Assembly: GCA_031257595.1 (NCBI GenBank)
Contig: JAIROH010000025.1
Span: 1-5,846 of the forward strand
Source of the DNA: Treponema sp.
GTDB taxonomy: Bacteria; Spirochaetota; Spirochaetia; Treponematales; Breznakiellaceae
Reading direction: 5' to 3'
DNA: 5,846 nt
Shown here: positions 1 through 5,846 of the stretch, one piece after another
How positions within the stretch are numbered: the first letter of the stretch is position 1
How the letters are laid out: every line of letters begins with the position of its first letter
Made by a program: the position numbers and the translations under genes
The notes under the pieces: generated by a model
What the model was told of the DNA's origin: nothing
Databases searched by the model: none
What the model saw: only the letters and a program-made list of their open reading frames with translations

Positions 1-545
1 ATCATTCCCATGCCGGTTCCCAGAGCGGCAATCCATACAAGGAGGGCAGGAAAGACAAGGGCAGACCACGAGGGCGGCGAAACGGCGCCGTTTATCAAAT
101 AGTACACGTAAAAAACCATCAGCAGGGCAAATTGTATCATTACCTTGATGCCGTTGCTGAATACATTGCTGATGGGGACGGTAAGGCGGGGAAAGTACAC
201 TTTGCTGAAGATATTGGCGTTGGTTATGAATAAATCGGAAGCGTTGGTAAAGCAGCCGCTAAAGAAGGTCCAGAGCATGGTTCCCGAATAGTAAAACAAC
301 AAAAAGGGAATGCCATCGGTTCCAATATTGGCAAGGTTTCCAAAAACAAAGCTGTACATGGCCGTTGAAAAAAGCGGATTGATGACATACCAGAGCGGAC
401 CCAAAATGGTCTGTTTATACTGAACGGCGAAATCGCGGTTTACAAACAGAAACACCAGATCCCGGTAGCGTATCAGATCCCGAAGCTGGAGATCAAAAAG
501 CTTTCGTTTTGGGCTTATTACAAGCGACCAGTTTTTATCGGCCAT
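1..545 (-). CDS. ABC-2 type polysaccharide/O-antigen export permease (Wzm/KpsM/TagG-like), 5' part only
   Basis: Integral inner-membrane subunit of an ABC exporter that would move a lipid-linked polysaccharide from cytoplasm to periplasm with a separate ATPase (Wzt-like), which is not in the window. Reading down from the ATG at 545-543, 181 codons are open to the window edge. The predicted protein begins MADKNWSLVISPKRKLFDLQ. An amphipathic N-terminal segment (about 15-40) is followed by YKQTILGPLWYVINPL at 43-58, the hallmark of this permease family. Hydrophobic segments lie near 53-70, 79-98, 134-152 and 161-178, as expected for the first four of six membrane spans. Family members are about 260-290 residues, so roughly the last third is missing because the window ends, not because the gene is broken. 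The start is supported by GGAAG 7 nt upstream. It lies 21 nt after the epimerase stop, as the fifth gene of the operon. The exported glycan cannot be told from this gene. Confidence 0.93.
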   Translation of the reverse strand, partial: MADKNWSLVISPKRKLFDLQLRDLIRYRDLVFLFVNRDFAVQYKQTILGPLWYVINPLFSTAMYSFVFGNLANIGTDGIPFLLFYYSGTMLWTFFSGCFTNASDLFITNANIFSKVYFPRLTVPISNVFSNGIKVMIQFALLMVFYVYYLINGAVSPPSWSALVFPALLVWIAALGTGMGM

Positions 546-552
546 CGTTCTG

Positions 553-557
553 CTTCC
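553..557 (-). promoter_or_regulatory. Ribosome binding site of the export permease
   Basis: GGAAG on the minus strand, 7 nt before the ATG at 545. It is the best Shine-Dalgarno-like site in the 21-nt gap after the epimerase stop codon and supports this start. The permease can therefore be translated independently of the upstream reading frame, which matters because that frame carries a premature stop. Confidence 0.6.
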
Positions 558-1020
558 GCTTTCCTTTCATGCCGCCATCCTTTTATAGTAATCCTTAAAC
601 CATGCGGCGAAATGATCCAGGCCTTCGGCTATGCCGGTAACGGGCGACCAGCCAAGATCCCCTGTGGTGTCGTCTATGTCCGCTTCGGTCGCCGGAACAT
701 CCCCCGGCTGGATGGGCAGGAAATTTTTCCGGGCTTTTTTGCCCAAGGCTTTTTCCAGGGTTTCAACAAAATCCAGGAGTTTTTCCGGCCGGTTGTTGCC
801 CAGATTGTAGATCCTGAACGGCGCCGAGGAGGACGCGGGATCGGGCCGGGAAGAATCGAAACCGAGGGAGGGGAGGGGGACGGTTTCTGACGCCAGGAGC
901 ACGCCGCTGGCAATGTCGTCGATATAGGTAAAGTCCCGAAACATTTCTCCGTTGCGGTAAATATCGATAGGCTTTCCTTCCATGATGGAAAGGGAAAACT
1001 TAAAGTAAGCCATGTCCGGT

Positions 1021-1027
1021 CTTCCCC
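1021..1027 (-). promoter_or_regulatory. Possible reinitiation ribosome binding site inside the broken epimerase
   Basis: GGGGAAG on the minus strand lies 7 nt before an in-frame ATG at 1013-1011, which opens a 148-residue C-terminal fragment (MAYFKFSLSIMEG...). It is about 60 nt past the amber codon, so ribosomes could in principle restart there. The same bases encode the conserved GPWGRP segment, so the match may be coincidental. Confidence 0.25.
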
Positions 1028-1085
1028 AGGGGCCGTATACCGTAAAGAACCTGAGACCCGTGACGGGGATGCCGAAAAGATGGGC

Positions 1086-1088
1086 CTA
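1086..1088 (-). other. Premature amber codon inside the epimerase
   Basis: The minus strand reads GCC CAC GCG TAG GCC CAT CTT TTC. Related epimerases have an aromatic residue, usually Tyr, here (pattern LMAHTYSHLYGIP), so one change from TAC or TAT to TAG explains it. The codon falls just after the catalytic YGATK helix. The upstream fragment would keep the Rossmann fold and catalytic residues but lose the C-terminal sugar-binding part. Confidence 0.9.
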
Positions 1089-1663
1089 CGCGTGGGCCAT
1101 AAGCTCATCGGCCCTTTTGGTAGCCCCATAGAGGCTTACCGGATGATCCGCCGTATCGTGAACCGAGAAGGGCCTTTTACTGTTGAGGCCGTAGACGGAA
1201 GAACTTGAGGCAAACACCAGGTGGGGAATCCGCATCTTCCTGCACAACTCAAGAACATTAAGAAATCCGGTGATATTGGAACTGATGTAAGCTGCGGGAT
1301 TTTCGAGGCTATAACGAACCCCCGCCTGGGCCGCCAGGTTGATGATTCTGTCCGGCGGGCCGGTTTCGGCGGCATATGCCGCAACGGCCCCCTCAAAAGC
1401 GTCCCTGTCTTCAAGATTCAGTTTTACAAACCGGAACCGGGGATACCGGGAACTGACAACCGTTTTCCCGAAGGGTAATCCGGGCGCGTCTATTCCCATC
1501 TCTCCCAAGCGATCGTTTTTCAGGGTTGTCGTGTAGTAGTCGTTGATTGAATCCAGCCCCAGTACCGAATGACCCTGGTCCAGAAGTTTCCGGGCAACGT
1601 AAAAGCCGATAAATCCCGCGGCTCCGGTAAGAATATAATTCATTCCACCCGCGTGTCTGCCGA

Positions 1664-3010
1664 TCATCTTCCGATGCCAAAATATTCCAGCCCCGCGTTC
1701 AGGGCATCTTCACGTTTATATACGTTGCGGAGATCAAAAAAACAGAACCGGCCGCTTTCGGGTTTGACAAGAAGATTTTTGACTTTTTTCAGATCCAGAT
1801 TTCGAAACTGGTTCCATTCGGTGAGGAGTACCAGGGTATGGGCGTTTTGTATCGCGTCGTATTCGTCCCTGGCAAAGTAAAGCGAATCTTTTATGGCGTC
1901 CAGCCGCCATGCCGCTTCATTCATGGCAGCCGGATCCCAGAGCCGGAGGGCGGCGCCCTTTTCGACAAGGCCGGAACATATGTCAATCGCCGGACTTTCC
2001 CTCATGTCGTCGGTGTTGGGTTTAAACGAAAGGCCCAGTACGGCGATCGTTTTTCCGGCAAGCGATCCCGGCCCGCCGAGGCCGGCCTCGATTTTCGCGA
2101 TCATTTTCTTTTTTTGTCGTTCGTTGGCCATGATGGTTGTTTCCACAAGCGACAGGGGTTCGCCATAATCACTCCCTGTTTTGGCCATTGCCCGGGTATC
2201 TTTGGGAAAGCAGCTTCCGCCGTAGCCGGGGCCCGGGTGGAGGAATTTACTTCCGATACGGCCGTCCCGGCCCATGGCCCTGGCAACATCCTGTACATTG
2301 GCGCCGGTTTTTTCACAAAGATTTGCCACTTCGTTGATGAACGTTATTTTTACCGCGAGAAACGCGTTGTTGGCGTATTTTATCATTTCCGCAGATTCAA
2401 GATTGGTCTCGATACAGGGGGTTTCGTTGAGATAGAGGGAACGGTAAATTTCTTTCATTATCGCGCGGGCTTTATCGCTTTCACTGCCGATGACAACTTT
2501 GTCGGGGTGGGTAAAATCGTAGACGGCGGTTCCTTCCCGCAAAAATTCGGGGTTGGAGACTACGTCGAAACCGATATCCGCGCCGCGGCGGGAAAGCTCT
2601 TCTTCTATCCAGCGCCGTACCCTGCGGGCCGTTCCGACCGGAACGGTACTTTTATCCACTATTACCGTGTATTGTTCGATTACCCGGCCTATGCCGCGAG
2701 CCACTTCTTCCACGTGGCCAAGGTCCGCGCCGCCGTCTTCCCGGGGCGGGGTTCCAACGGCGATAAAAACGGTACGGCTCTTTTTTACCGCTTCGGCAAA
2801 GTCAACGGTAAAGGAAAGCCTGCCCGCCTCGACGTTCCGCCGTACCATATTCTCCAGGCCCGGTTCGTAGATGGGGATGATTCCGTGCTTCAGGGATTCG
2901 ATTTTTTCTTCGTTGTTGTCCACGCAGACGACGATGTTGCCGAAATCGGCAAGGCATGCGCCGGAAACCAATCCCACGTATCCGGTTCCTATGACGGCTA
3001 TATTTGTCAT
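1664..3010 (-). CDS. ugd: UDP-glucose 6-dehydrogenase
   Basis: Cytoplasmic enzyme oxidising UDP-glucose to UDP-glucuronate with two NAD+, supplying uronic acid precursors for surface glycans. It has 448 residues, within the normal bacterial range. The N-terminal NAD-binding domain starts MTNIAVIGTGYVGLVSGACL, with the acidic residue after the second strand in CVDNN (Asp31). KSTVPVGT (120-127) and NPEFLREG (153-160) supply conserved active-site Thr122 and Glu155. KYANNAFLA (211-219) carries Lys211 and Asn215. GYGGSCFPKD (262-271) holds the catalytic Cys267 and Asp271. The C-terminal UDP-binding domain has LGLSFKPNTDDMRESP (325-340). All expected catalytic residues are present, so the enzyme should be active. 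The ATG is 2 nt after the stop of the outer-membrane protein gene and has no obvious Shine-Dalgarno, so it probably relies on coupled translation. Its TGA overlaps the epimerase ATG, pairing the two consecutive pathway steps. Confidence 0.97.
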   Translation of the reverse strand: MTNIAVIGTGYVGLVSGACLADFGNIVVCVDNNEEKIESLKHGIIPIYEPGLENMVRRNVEAGRLSFTVDFAEAVKKSRTVFIAVGTPPREDGGADLGHVEEVARGIGRVIEQYTVIVDKSTVPVGTARRVRRWIEEELSRRGADIGFDVVSNPEFLREGTAVYDFTHPDKVVIGSESDKARAIMKEIYRSLYLNETPCIETNLESAEMIKYANNAFLAVKITFINEVANLCEKTGANVQDVARAMGRDGRIGSKFLHPGPGYGGSCFPKDTRAMAKTGSDYGEPLSLVETTIMANERQKKKMIAKIEAGLGGPGSLAGKTIAVLGLSFKPNTDDMRESPAIDICSGLVEKGAALRLWDPAAMNEAAWRLDAIKDSLYFARDEYDAIQNAHTLVLLTEWNQFRNLDLKKVKNLLVKPESGRFCFFDLRNVYKREDALNAGLEYFGIGR

Positions 3011-3012
3011 GT

Positions 3013-4617
3013 TTAGAAGAAGTGCCCCAGGCCGATAAAATATTCACCGCCTGCGGGAAGGTACAACTGATTGTGTACTTTCGGCCATTCCCTGATGTCT
3101 CCCCTTAGATCCCATCCGGCGCTGATCCGCAGGTAGACGCTGCGCCAACGGAGGAGAAAAGTAGTTACTTCCAGTCCCGCGGTGGCAACAACCCCCGAAG
3201 GTTCAAAGCGGGCGTTGTCGCCGTATTCATGGTATTCTTTCCTGGGATCGTCGGCTATTGCCAGATCGATAAACGGCGACCAGTGCTGTTCAAAGTCCAA
3301 AAAACGCCATTTTTTGTTGTTAAACCATTCGGAAGGAACAAAGCGAATCAGGCGGAACGGAAATTCAAGGTTAAACAAGATCATTTTGTTTGCCGTGAGA
3401 TCGTCGTTGCGAAGGCCACGGAGCGCGTCTCCCGCGTCGGTATAGGGATCTCCCCGCCATATCTGAAAACGGAAACGGCTGGAGACGCCGAAAAAATCGG
3501 TGAAACGGTAGTGGCCAATTGCGGTTATGGCAACGTTATTGTTCCAGGTCAGATCGTTCTGATTCAAATCATTGCTGTTACTGAGTCTAAGATCAAAACC
3601 CCGGCGGTAATTCCCTATCCAGTCGATGCGGCCGAAACCTATTGAATGGCTCAGGGAAAGAACCGGGTAGCGCCAGTCGCCCGTGTCGCCGCCGGGGCGG
3701 TACCGTATGGTTTCGGAGATCTTTGGTATATAGTCGACAGTTCCAAAATTCGGAATTTCAAAACCTGTGGGAATTTTCCATTGGCCGTAAAACTCGCTTG
3801 CCATATACCAGGTGTCTTCAAAAAATTCAATTCCCGTGGCCGTTTTTTCATCATCACTGTTTTCCTCGTTTACATACAAATGCTGGTTAAAGCCGAACGT
3901 AAACATCGTTGTTTTCCAGGGCATATCCACCGAAACGCCCGTGGTGTTCTTGTAGTACAGGGGATCCCCTATCGTATATTCCAGCTCGTTGTCAAAGTTG
4001 ATAGTCCAGGTAAAACCCAGCGCCCTGAACGGAAAATCCAGATCAAGTAAAAAGCCGAAACTGTGTTTTTTGTCGTTATCAAGTTCGTAACCTATATCAA
4101 AACGCAGCGGACTCATGGTTCCCAAAAAGTTATAATCCCGCGCTTTAAGGGTTAGGGAAAATCCCGTATTGGAATCGTATTTTGGTTCGGGAAGGACAAT
4201 GATGTTCCAGGAGTCTTCGGTATACACGTCGAGGATTACGGGAATTTTTCCGTCGTCGCCGAGATTTTCCAGACTGTATTCAATGAGGCATGAATTTTCC
4301 TCGAAAACCCTCTGATTGCGCAGCACCTGAGTTTTTCGGTCTATATAGGCCTCAAGTTCTTTCAGTCCATGAAACTCGGCGCCTTCCTTCAGTTCCACAT
4401 TATGGGCAATCGCAAACGGTTTGGTCCAGCCCGTAATATGGTAGTTGATGCCGCTGATTACAAAGACCTGTTCGTCCGGAATCTCCCGCGAAAGATATTC
4501 GGCCGTTTCGGTTCCGGCCGGGTTTTCTTCGTCATATTCCTGCGGGGCGTATTCCTGTGAAAAGAGAGAACAACAGAGCGTTAAAAAAATTAAAAAAAAG
4601 AGAAAGAGTGATTTCAT
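3013..4617 (-). CDS. Omp85-like outer-membrane beta-barrel protein with one POTRA-like domain
   Basis: Predicted outer-membrane protein of 534 residues, not a gene I recognise by name. Residues 1-20 (MKSLFLFFLIFLTLCCSLFS) form a signal peptide, probably cut near Ser20/Gln21. An acidic linker (about 22-48) follows. Residues about 50-132 fit a single POTRA-like fold: strand VISGINYHI, a helical part with LKELEAYIDRKTQVLRNQRV (86-105), then strands ending VILDVYTEDSW. The remainder has alternating polar/aromatic strands of a beta-barrel, opening with DSNTGFSLTLKARDYNFLGT. The segment LRGLRNDDL (399-407), followed by a strand LFNLEFPFR, resembles the conserved loop-6 R-G motif of Omp85 proteins. 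The chain ends GLGHFF, with the C-terminal aromatic typical of barrels inserted by BAM. It is shorter than BamA (five POTRAs) and closer in plan to small Omp85 members. The start is 1 nt after the aroB stop, with a weak GGCGG 7 nt upstream. A role in envelope glycan or lipid export is inferred from context only; another barrel family is possible. Confidence 0.8.
   Translation of the reverse strand: MKSLFLFFLIFLTLCCSLFSQEYAPQEYDEENPAGTETAEYLSREIPDEQVFVISGINYHITGWTKPFAIAHNVELKEGAEFHGLKELEAYIDRKTQVLRNQRVFEENSCLIEYSLENLGDDGKIPVILDVYTEDSWNIIVLPEPKYDSNTGFSLTLKARDYNFLGTMSPLRFDIGYELDNDKKHSFGFLLDLDFPFRALGFTWTINFDNELEYTIGDPLYYKNTTGVSVDMPWKTTMFTFGFNQHLYVNEENSDDEKTATGIEFFEDTWYMASEFYGQWKIPTGFEIPNFGTVDYIPKISETIRYRPGGDTGDWRYPVLSLSHSIGFGRIDWIGNYRRGFDLRLSNSNDLNQNDLTWNNNVAITAIGHYRFTDFFGVSSRFRFQIWRGDPYTDAGDALRGLRNDDLTANKMILFNLEFPFRLIRFVPSEWFNNKKWRFLDFEQHWSPFIDLAIADDPRKEYHEYGDNARFEPSGVVATAGLEVTTFLLRWRSVYLRISAGWDLRGDIREWPKVHNQLYLPAGGEYFIGLGHFF
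4583..4599 (-). repeat. T8 and T7 homopolymer tracts in the signal-peptide codons of the outer-membrane protein
   Basis: On the coding strand an eight-T run (4599-4592) and a seven-T run (4589-4583), separated by AA, fall within codons 7-12 of the outer-membrane protein gene. Both encode Phe/Leu/Ile of the hydrophobic core. Gain or loss of one T would shift the frame within the first dozen codons. Confidence 0.8.
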
Positions 4618-4618
4618 G

Positions 4619-5683
4619 TCATAACCGCCATAAGTTTTTCAAGTACGTTTCCGCTTCGGGACCGTAACCGGCAAGTTCCGCCCGATCCGCGTTGGGAACC
4701 ACAAATCGGAGCTTTCCGGATTTTTTCTTTTTATCACTTAACAGGGCGTTTTTGAAAAGATTGGGATCGACAGGAAAAGGGCAGGGGACGGATGTTTCAT
4801 AGTTCCATGCCGCAAGAATTTCCCGTATGTTTTTTGCCCGTTCCGGGGGGGTGATCCCGAGGGTAAGCCCCAACTCGCAGGAACGGGCGATACCCCAGGC
4901 TACGGCCTCGCCGTGGCTCAGGCTGCCGAGGCCTGTCGCCGTTTCAAGGGCATGGCCGAAACTGTGCCCAAGGTTAAGCAGCGCCCGTTCGGCGCCGGTT
5001 TCCCTCGGGTCGGCTTCTACGATGTTGCCCTTAACCGTAAGGGCCATGGCAATGAATTCTTCAAGGCGGGCGGAAACGGCCCCCGGATCGCGGAAAGCTT
5101 CCATGATTCCACGGAAATCCGCGTTTCCGCCGGCAAGAATCGCCGCCTTGATGATCTCCGCCATGCCGGACTTCCATTCCCGTTTGGGAAGCGTTTCCAG
5201 CGTTTCCATGGAAATGACGATTTCCCCCGCGGGATAAAAGGTTCCGGCCAGGTTTTTGATGTTTTCCAGGTCAAAACCGGTTTTTCCCCCAACGGCGGCG
5301 TCGGCCATGGCAAGCAGGGTCGTGGGGACCAGGGCGAGCTTTGCCCCCCGCATGTAGACCGACGCGGAAAAGGCCGTCAGGTCGCATACCACGCCGCCGC
5401 CAACGGCGATAAAAAGCCCGTCCCGTCCCAGGCCGCATTTATGGGCTTTTCGCAGTATGGTCTGTACCGAATCCCAGTTTTTGTACCGCTCGCCCGGCTG
5501 TAGAACAACGGGAACGGCGCCGCTTTTTCCGGTAATCCGTTCCGCCATCGGCCTTGTACATTCATCGCATACTACAAGGCAGGACGGAGAAAAACCGGAA
5601 AATTCCGTAATTTCGGGCAGTTTTTCCCTGATAACGACCCGCGAATGAAAAGATCCAAACGTAAAATTGAATTCTCCGGGCAT
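4619..5683 (-). CDS. aroB: 3-dehydroquinate synthase
   Basis: Second enzyme of the shikimate pathway, converting DAHP to 3-dehydroquinate in the cytoplasm, dependent on NAD+ and a divalent metal (usually zinc). It has 354 residues, normal for the family. Seen in order: the NAD-binding glycine stretch AVGGGVVCDLTAF (93-105); PTTLLAMADAAVGGKTGFD (120-138) with Lys134; GMAEIIKAA (173-181) with probable metal ligand Glu176 and Lys179; LNLGHSFGHALE (236-247) with His240 (probable ligand) and His244; LSHGEAVAWG (255-264) with ligand His257; and SDKKKKSGKLRFVV (316-329) near the C-terminus. Small departures from the commonest consensus (IKAA for IKYG, GHSFGHA for GHTFGHA) do not touch the ligands. 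The ATG at 5683 has GGAAGG 7 nt upstream and no better start exists nearby. It is the first minus-strand gene of the set and ends 1 nt before the outer-membrane protein gene. A sugar-phosphate cyclase paralogue is possible but less likely. Confidence 0.95.
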   Translation of the reverse strand: MPGEFNFTFGSFHSRVVIREKLPEITEFSGFSPSCLVVCDECTRPMAERITGKSGAVPVVLQPGERYKNWDSVQTILRKAHKCGLGRDGLFIAVGGGVVCDLTAFSASVYMRGAKLALVPTTLLAMADAAVGGKTGFDLENIKNLAGTFYPAGEIVISMETLETLPKREWKSGMAEIIKAAILAGGNADFRGIMEAFRDPGAVSARLEEFIAMALTVKGNIVEADPRETGAERALLNLGHSFGHALETATGLGSLSHGEAVAWGIARSCELGLTLGITPPERAKNIREILAAWNYETSVPCPFPVDPNLFKNALLSDKKKKSGKLRFVVPNADRAELAGYGPEAETYLKNLWRL

Positions 5684-5690
5684 GACGGGA

Positions 5691-5696
5691 CCTTCC
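5691..5696 (-). promoter_or_regulatory. Ribosome binding site of aroB
   Basis: GGAAGG on the minus strand, 7 nt before the ATG at 5683. It is the strongest Shine-Dalgarno-like site in the operon and fixes this start, consistent with aroB being the first gene of the transcript. Confidence 0.7.
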
Positions 5697-5701
5697 GGGC
5701 G

Positions 5702-5728
5702 GATCGTTCAAGCGATCTTGCCTGGCAA
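5702..5728. repeat. Two adjacent small inverted repeats in the aroB leader
   Basis: GATCGTTCAAGCGATC (5702-5717) has 5-bp arms around a 6-nt loop. It abuts the exact dyad TTGCCTGGCAA (5718-5728). The first ends about 5 nt before the aroB ribosome binding site on the transcript. They could be an operator or a weak RNA hairpin affecting initiation, or chance. No T-run follows in either direction, so they are not a terminator. Confidence 0.35.
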
Positions 5729-5751
5729 AACCAAAAAGTATGCGTAACCAG

Positions 5752-5775
5752 GTGTTTTACGGGCGGCCGTAACAC
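5752..5775 (-). other. Possible hairpin in the aroB leader
   Basis: On the transcript GTGTTACGG and CCGTAAAACAC pair around a 4-nt loop: six continuous base pairs, a 2-nt bulge, then three more. It lies between the proposed promoter and the aroB start. No T-run follows directly, so it is not a standard intrinsic terminator. Its role is unknown. Confidence 0.35.
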
Positions 5776-5805
5776 GCTCCGCGGAACAAACCAAGTCTTT
5801 CAAAG

Positions 5806-5834
5806 AGGATACTGTACTTTGTAAAAGAATTCAA
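5806..5834 (-). promoter_or_regulatory. Possible sigma70-type promoter of the aroB operon
   Basis: On the minus strand TTGAAT (5834-5829, 4/6 to the -35 consensus) and TATCCT (5811-5806, 4/6 to the -10 consensus) are separated by exactly 17 nt. Transcription would start near 5799, giving a leader of about 115 nt. It is placed sensibly upstream of the first operon gene, but the match is only moderate and was found by eye. If the plus-strand ATG at 5834 is real, the -35 box would overlap that start codon. Confidence 0.35.
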
Positions 5835-5846
5835 TGTGCGGAATAC
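5834..5846 (+). CDS. Possible start of a divergent class-II glutamine amidotransferase gene (first four codons)
   Basis: The last 13 bases read ATG TGC GGA ATA C, that is M-C-G-I. This is the characteristic N-terminus of class-II glutamine amidotransferases such as GlmS and AsnB, in which Cys2 becomes the catalytic N-terminal nucleophile after Met removal. Because the next codon begins with C (Leu, Pro, His, Gln or Arg), the usual GlmS continuation MCGIVG is excluded and an AsnB-like member is favoured. Upstream there is only a weak A-rich AAAAGAA. The evidence is four codons at the window edge and could be chance, but the position, divergent from aroB with a 150-nt gap, is sensible. Confidence 0.35.

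Larger units (their letters stand above)
567..1667 (-). pseudogene. UDP-glucuronate 4-epimerase (extended SDR family), interrupted by an in-frame TAG
   Basis: It would interconvert UDP-glucuronate and UDP-galacturonate in the cytoplasm using bound NAD (LpsL/Cap1J/Gla-type). Without the stop the frame encodes 366 residues, close to family length. Residues counted from the ATG at 1667: NAD-binding GAAGFIG (15-21), LDSIND (38-43), LAAQAGVRYS (111-120), SSSSVYG (154-160) and the catalytic pair Tyr180/Lys184 in YGATK. Codon 194 (1086-1088) is TAG. After it the same frame continues AHLFGIPVTGLRFFTVYGPW, then RDFTYIDDI, YNLGNN and PGDVPAT, all typical of this subfamily. Every motif is in one frame, so this is a point nonsense change, not an indel. 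The ATG at 1667 overlaps the ugd stop (ATGA), suggesting coupling. However, the family N-terminus is matched by MNYILTGAAG, whose Met is at 1643, so the true start may be 1643. Neither start has a convincingly spaced Shine-Dalgarno. It could be a real inactivation, a strain-specific mutation, a read-through site or a sequencing error. Confidence 0.9.

Noticed and set aside
1014..1085. A frameshift splitting the epimerase into two genes
   Set aside because: The 24 codons between TAG and the ATG at 1013 are in frame with both halves and encode conserved family residues, so only a single stop codon separates them.
1086..1088. TAG as a pyrrolysine codon
   Set aside because: Pyrrolysine occurs in a few methylamine-metabolism enzymes and no tRNA-Pyl or PylS gene is visible here. 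A Tyr-to-stop point change is far simpler.
1838..3016. A 392-codon open frame on the plus strand, antisense to ugd
   Set aside because: It lies entirely over the well-supported ugd gene, has no recognisable motif and its translation is low-complexity in character. The open frame follows from the codon bias of the real gene.
4570..4575. Cys15-Cys16 in the outer-membrane protein signal peptide as a lipoprotein lipobox
   Set aside because: The residues before each Cys (T-L, L-C) do not fit a lipobox well even under relaxed spirochaete rules, and the rest of the protein looks like a beta-barrel, so an ordinary signal peptide cut near residue 20 is preferred.
4827..5503. Overlapping plus-strand open frames within aroB
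   Set aside because: They overlap a complete, motif-rich aroB and show no domain or ribosome binding site of their own.
5752..5775. Hairpin as an intrinsic terminator
   Set aside because: No run of T follows immediately on either strand, and the nearest TTTTT on the minus strand is about 15 nt beyond the stem.
5757..5846. A minus-strand frame open from the right edge to a TAA at 5759-5757 (29 codons), possibly the tail of another gene upstream of aroB
   Set aside because: The peptide matches nothing I recognise and 29 open codons are expected by chance. It conflicts with the plus-strand M-C-G-I start, which is the better-motivated reading.

Overview
The window looks like a piece of a spirochaete chromosome, most plausibly a free-living or gut-associated Treponema of about 50% GC (a termite-gut type lineage). 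This is inference, not proof. It rests on base composition, a diderm envelope gene (an Omp85-like beta-barrel) beside surface-glycan genes, and the general look of the proteins. Nothing in the window (no rRNA, no marker gene) fixes the species.

Layout. Five genes lie head to tail on the minus strand and read from right to left: aroB (4619-5683), an Omp85-like outer-membrane protein with one POTRA-like domain (3013-4617), ugd encoding UDP-glucose 6-dehydrogenase (1664-3010), a UDP-glucuronate 4-epimerase gene broken by one in-frame amber codon (567-1667), and the first 181 codons of an ABC-2 polysaccharide-export permease (1-545, running off the left edge). The junctions are 1 nt, 2 nt, a 4-nt ATGA overlap and 21 nt, so this is almost certainly one operon. 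A possible promoter and several small inverted repeats lie in the 150 nt upstream of aroB. At the right edge the plus strand reads M-C-G-I from 5834, which may be the start of a divergent class-II glutamine amidotransferase gene.

Function. Ugd oxidises UDP-glucose to UDP-glucuronate, the epimerase would convert that to UDP-galacturonate, and the permease would export a lipid-linked glycan across the inner membrane. The Omp85-like protein sits between aroB and these genes, so it could be involved in the outer-membrane side of the same process, but only gene order supports that. AroB is a core shikimate enzyme at the head of the operon, with no obvious functional link to the rest.

The points most worth a second look are the amber codon in an otherwise intact epimerase, the Omp85-like protein inside a glycan operon, the T8/T7 tracts in that protein's signal-peptide codons, and the possible amidotransferase start at the right edge. 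I saw no tRNA, rRNA, CRISPR array, insertion sequence or clear terminator.
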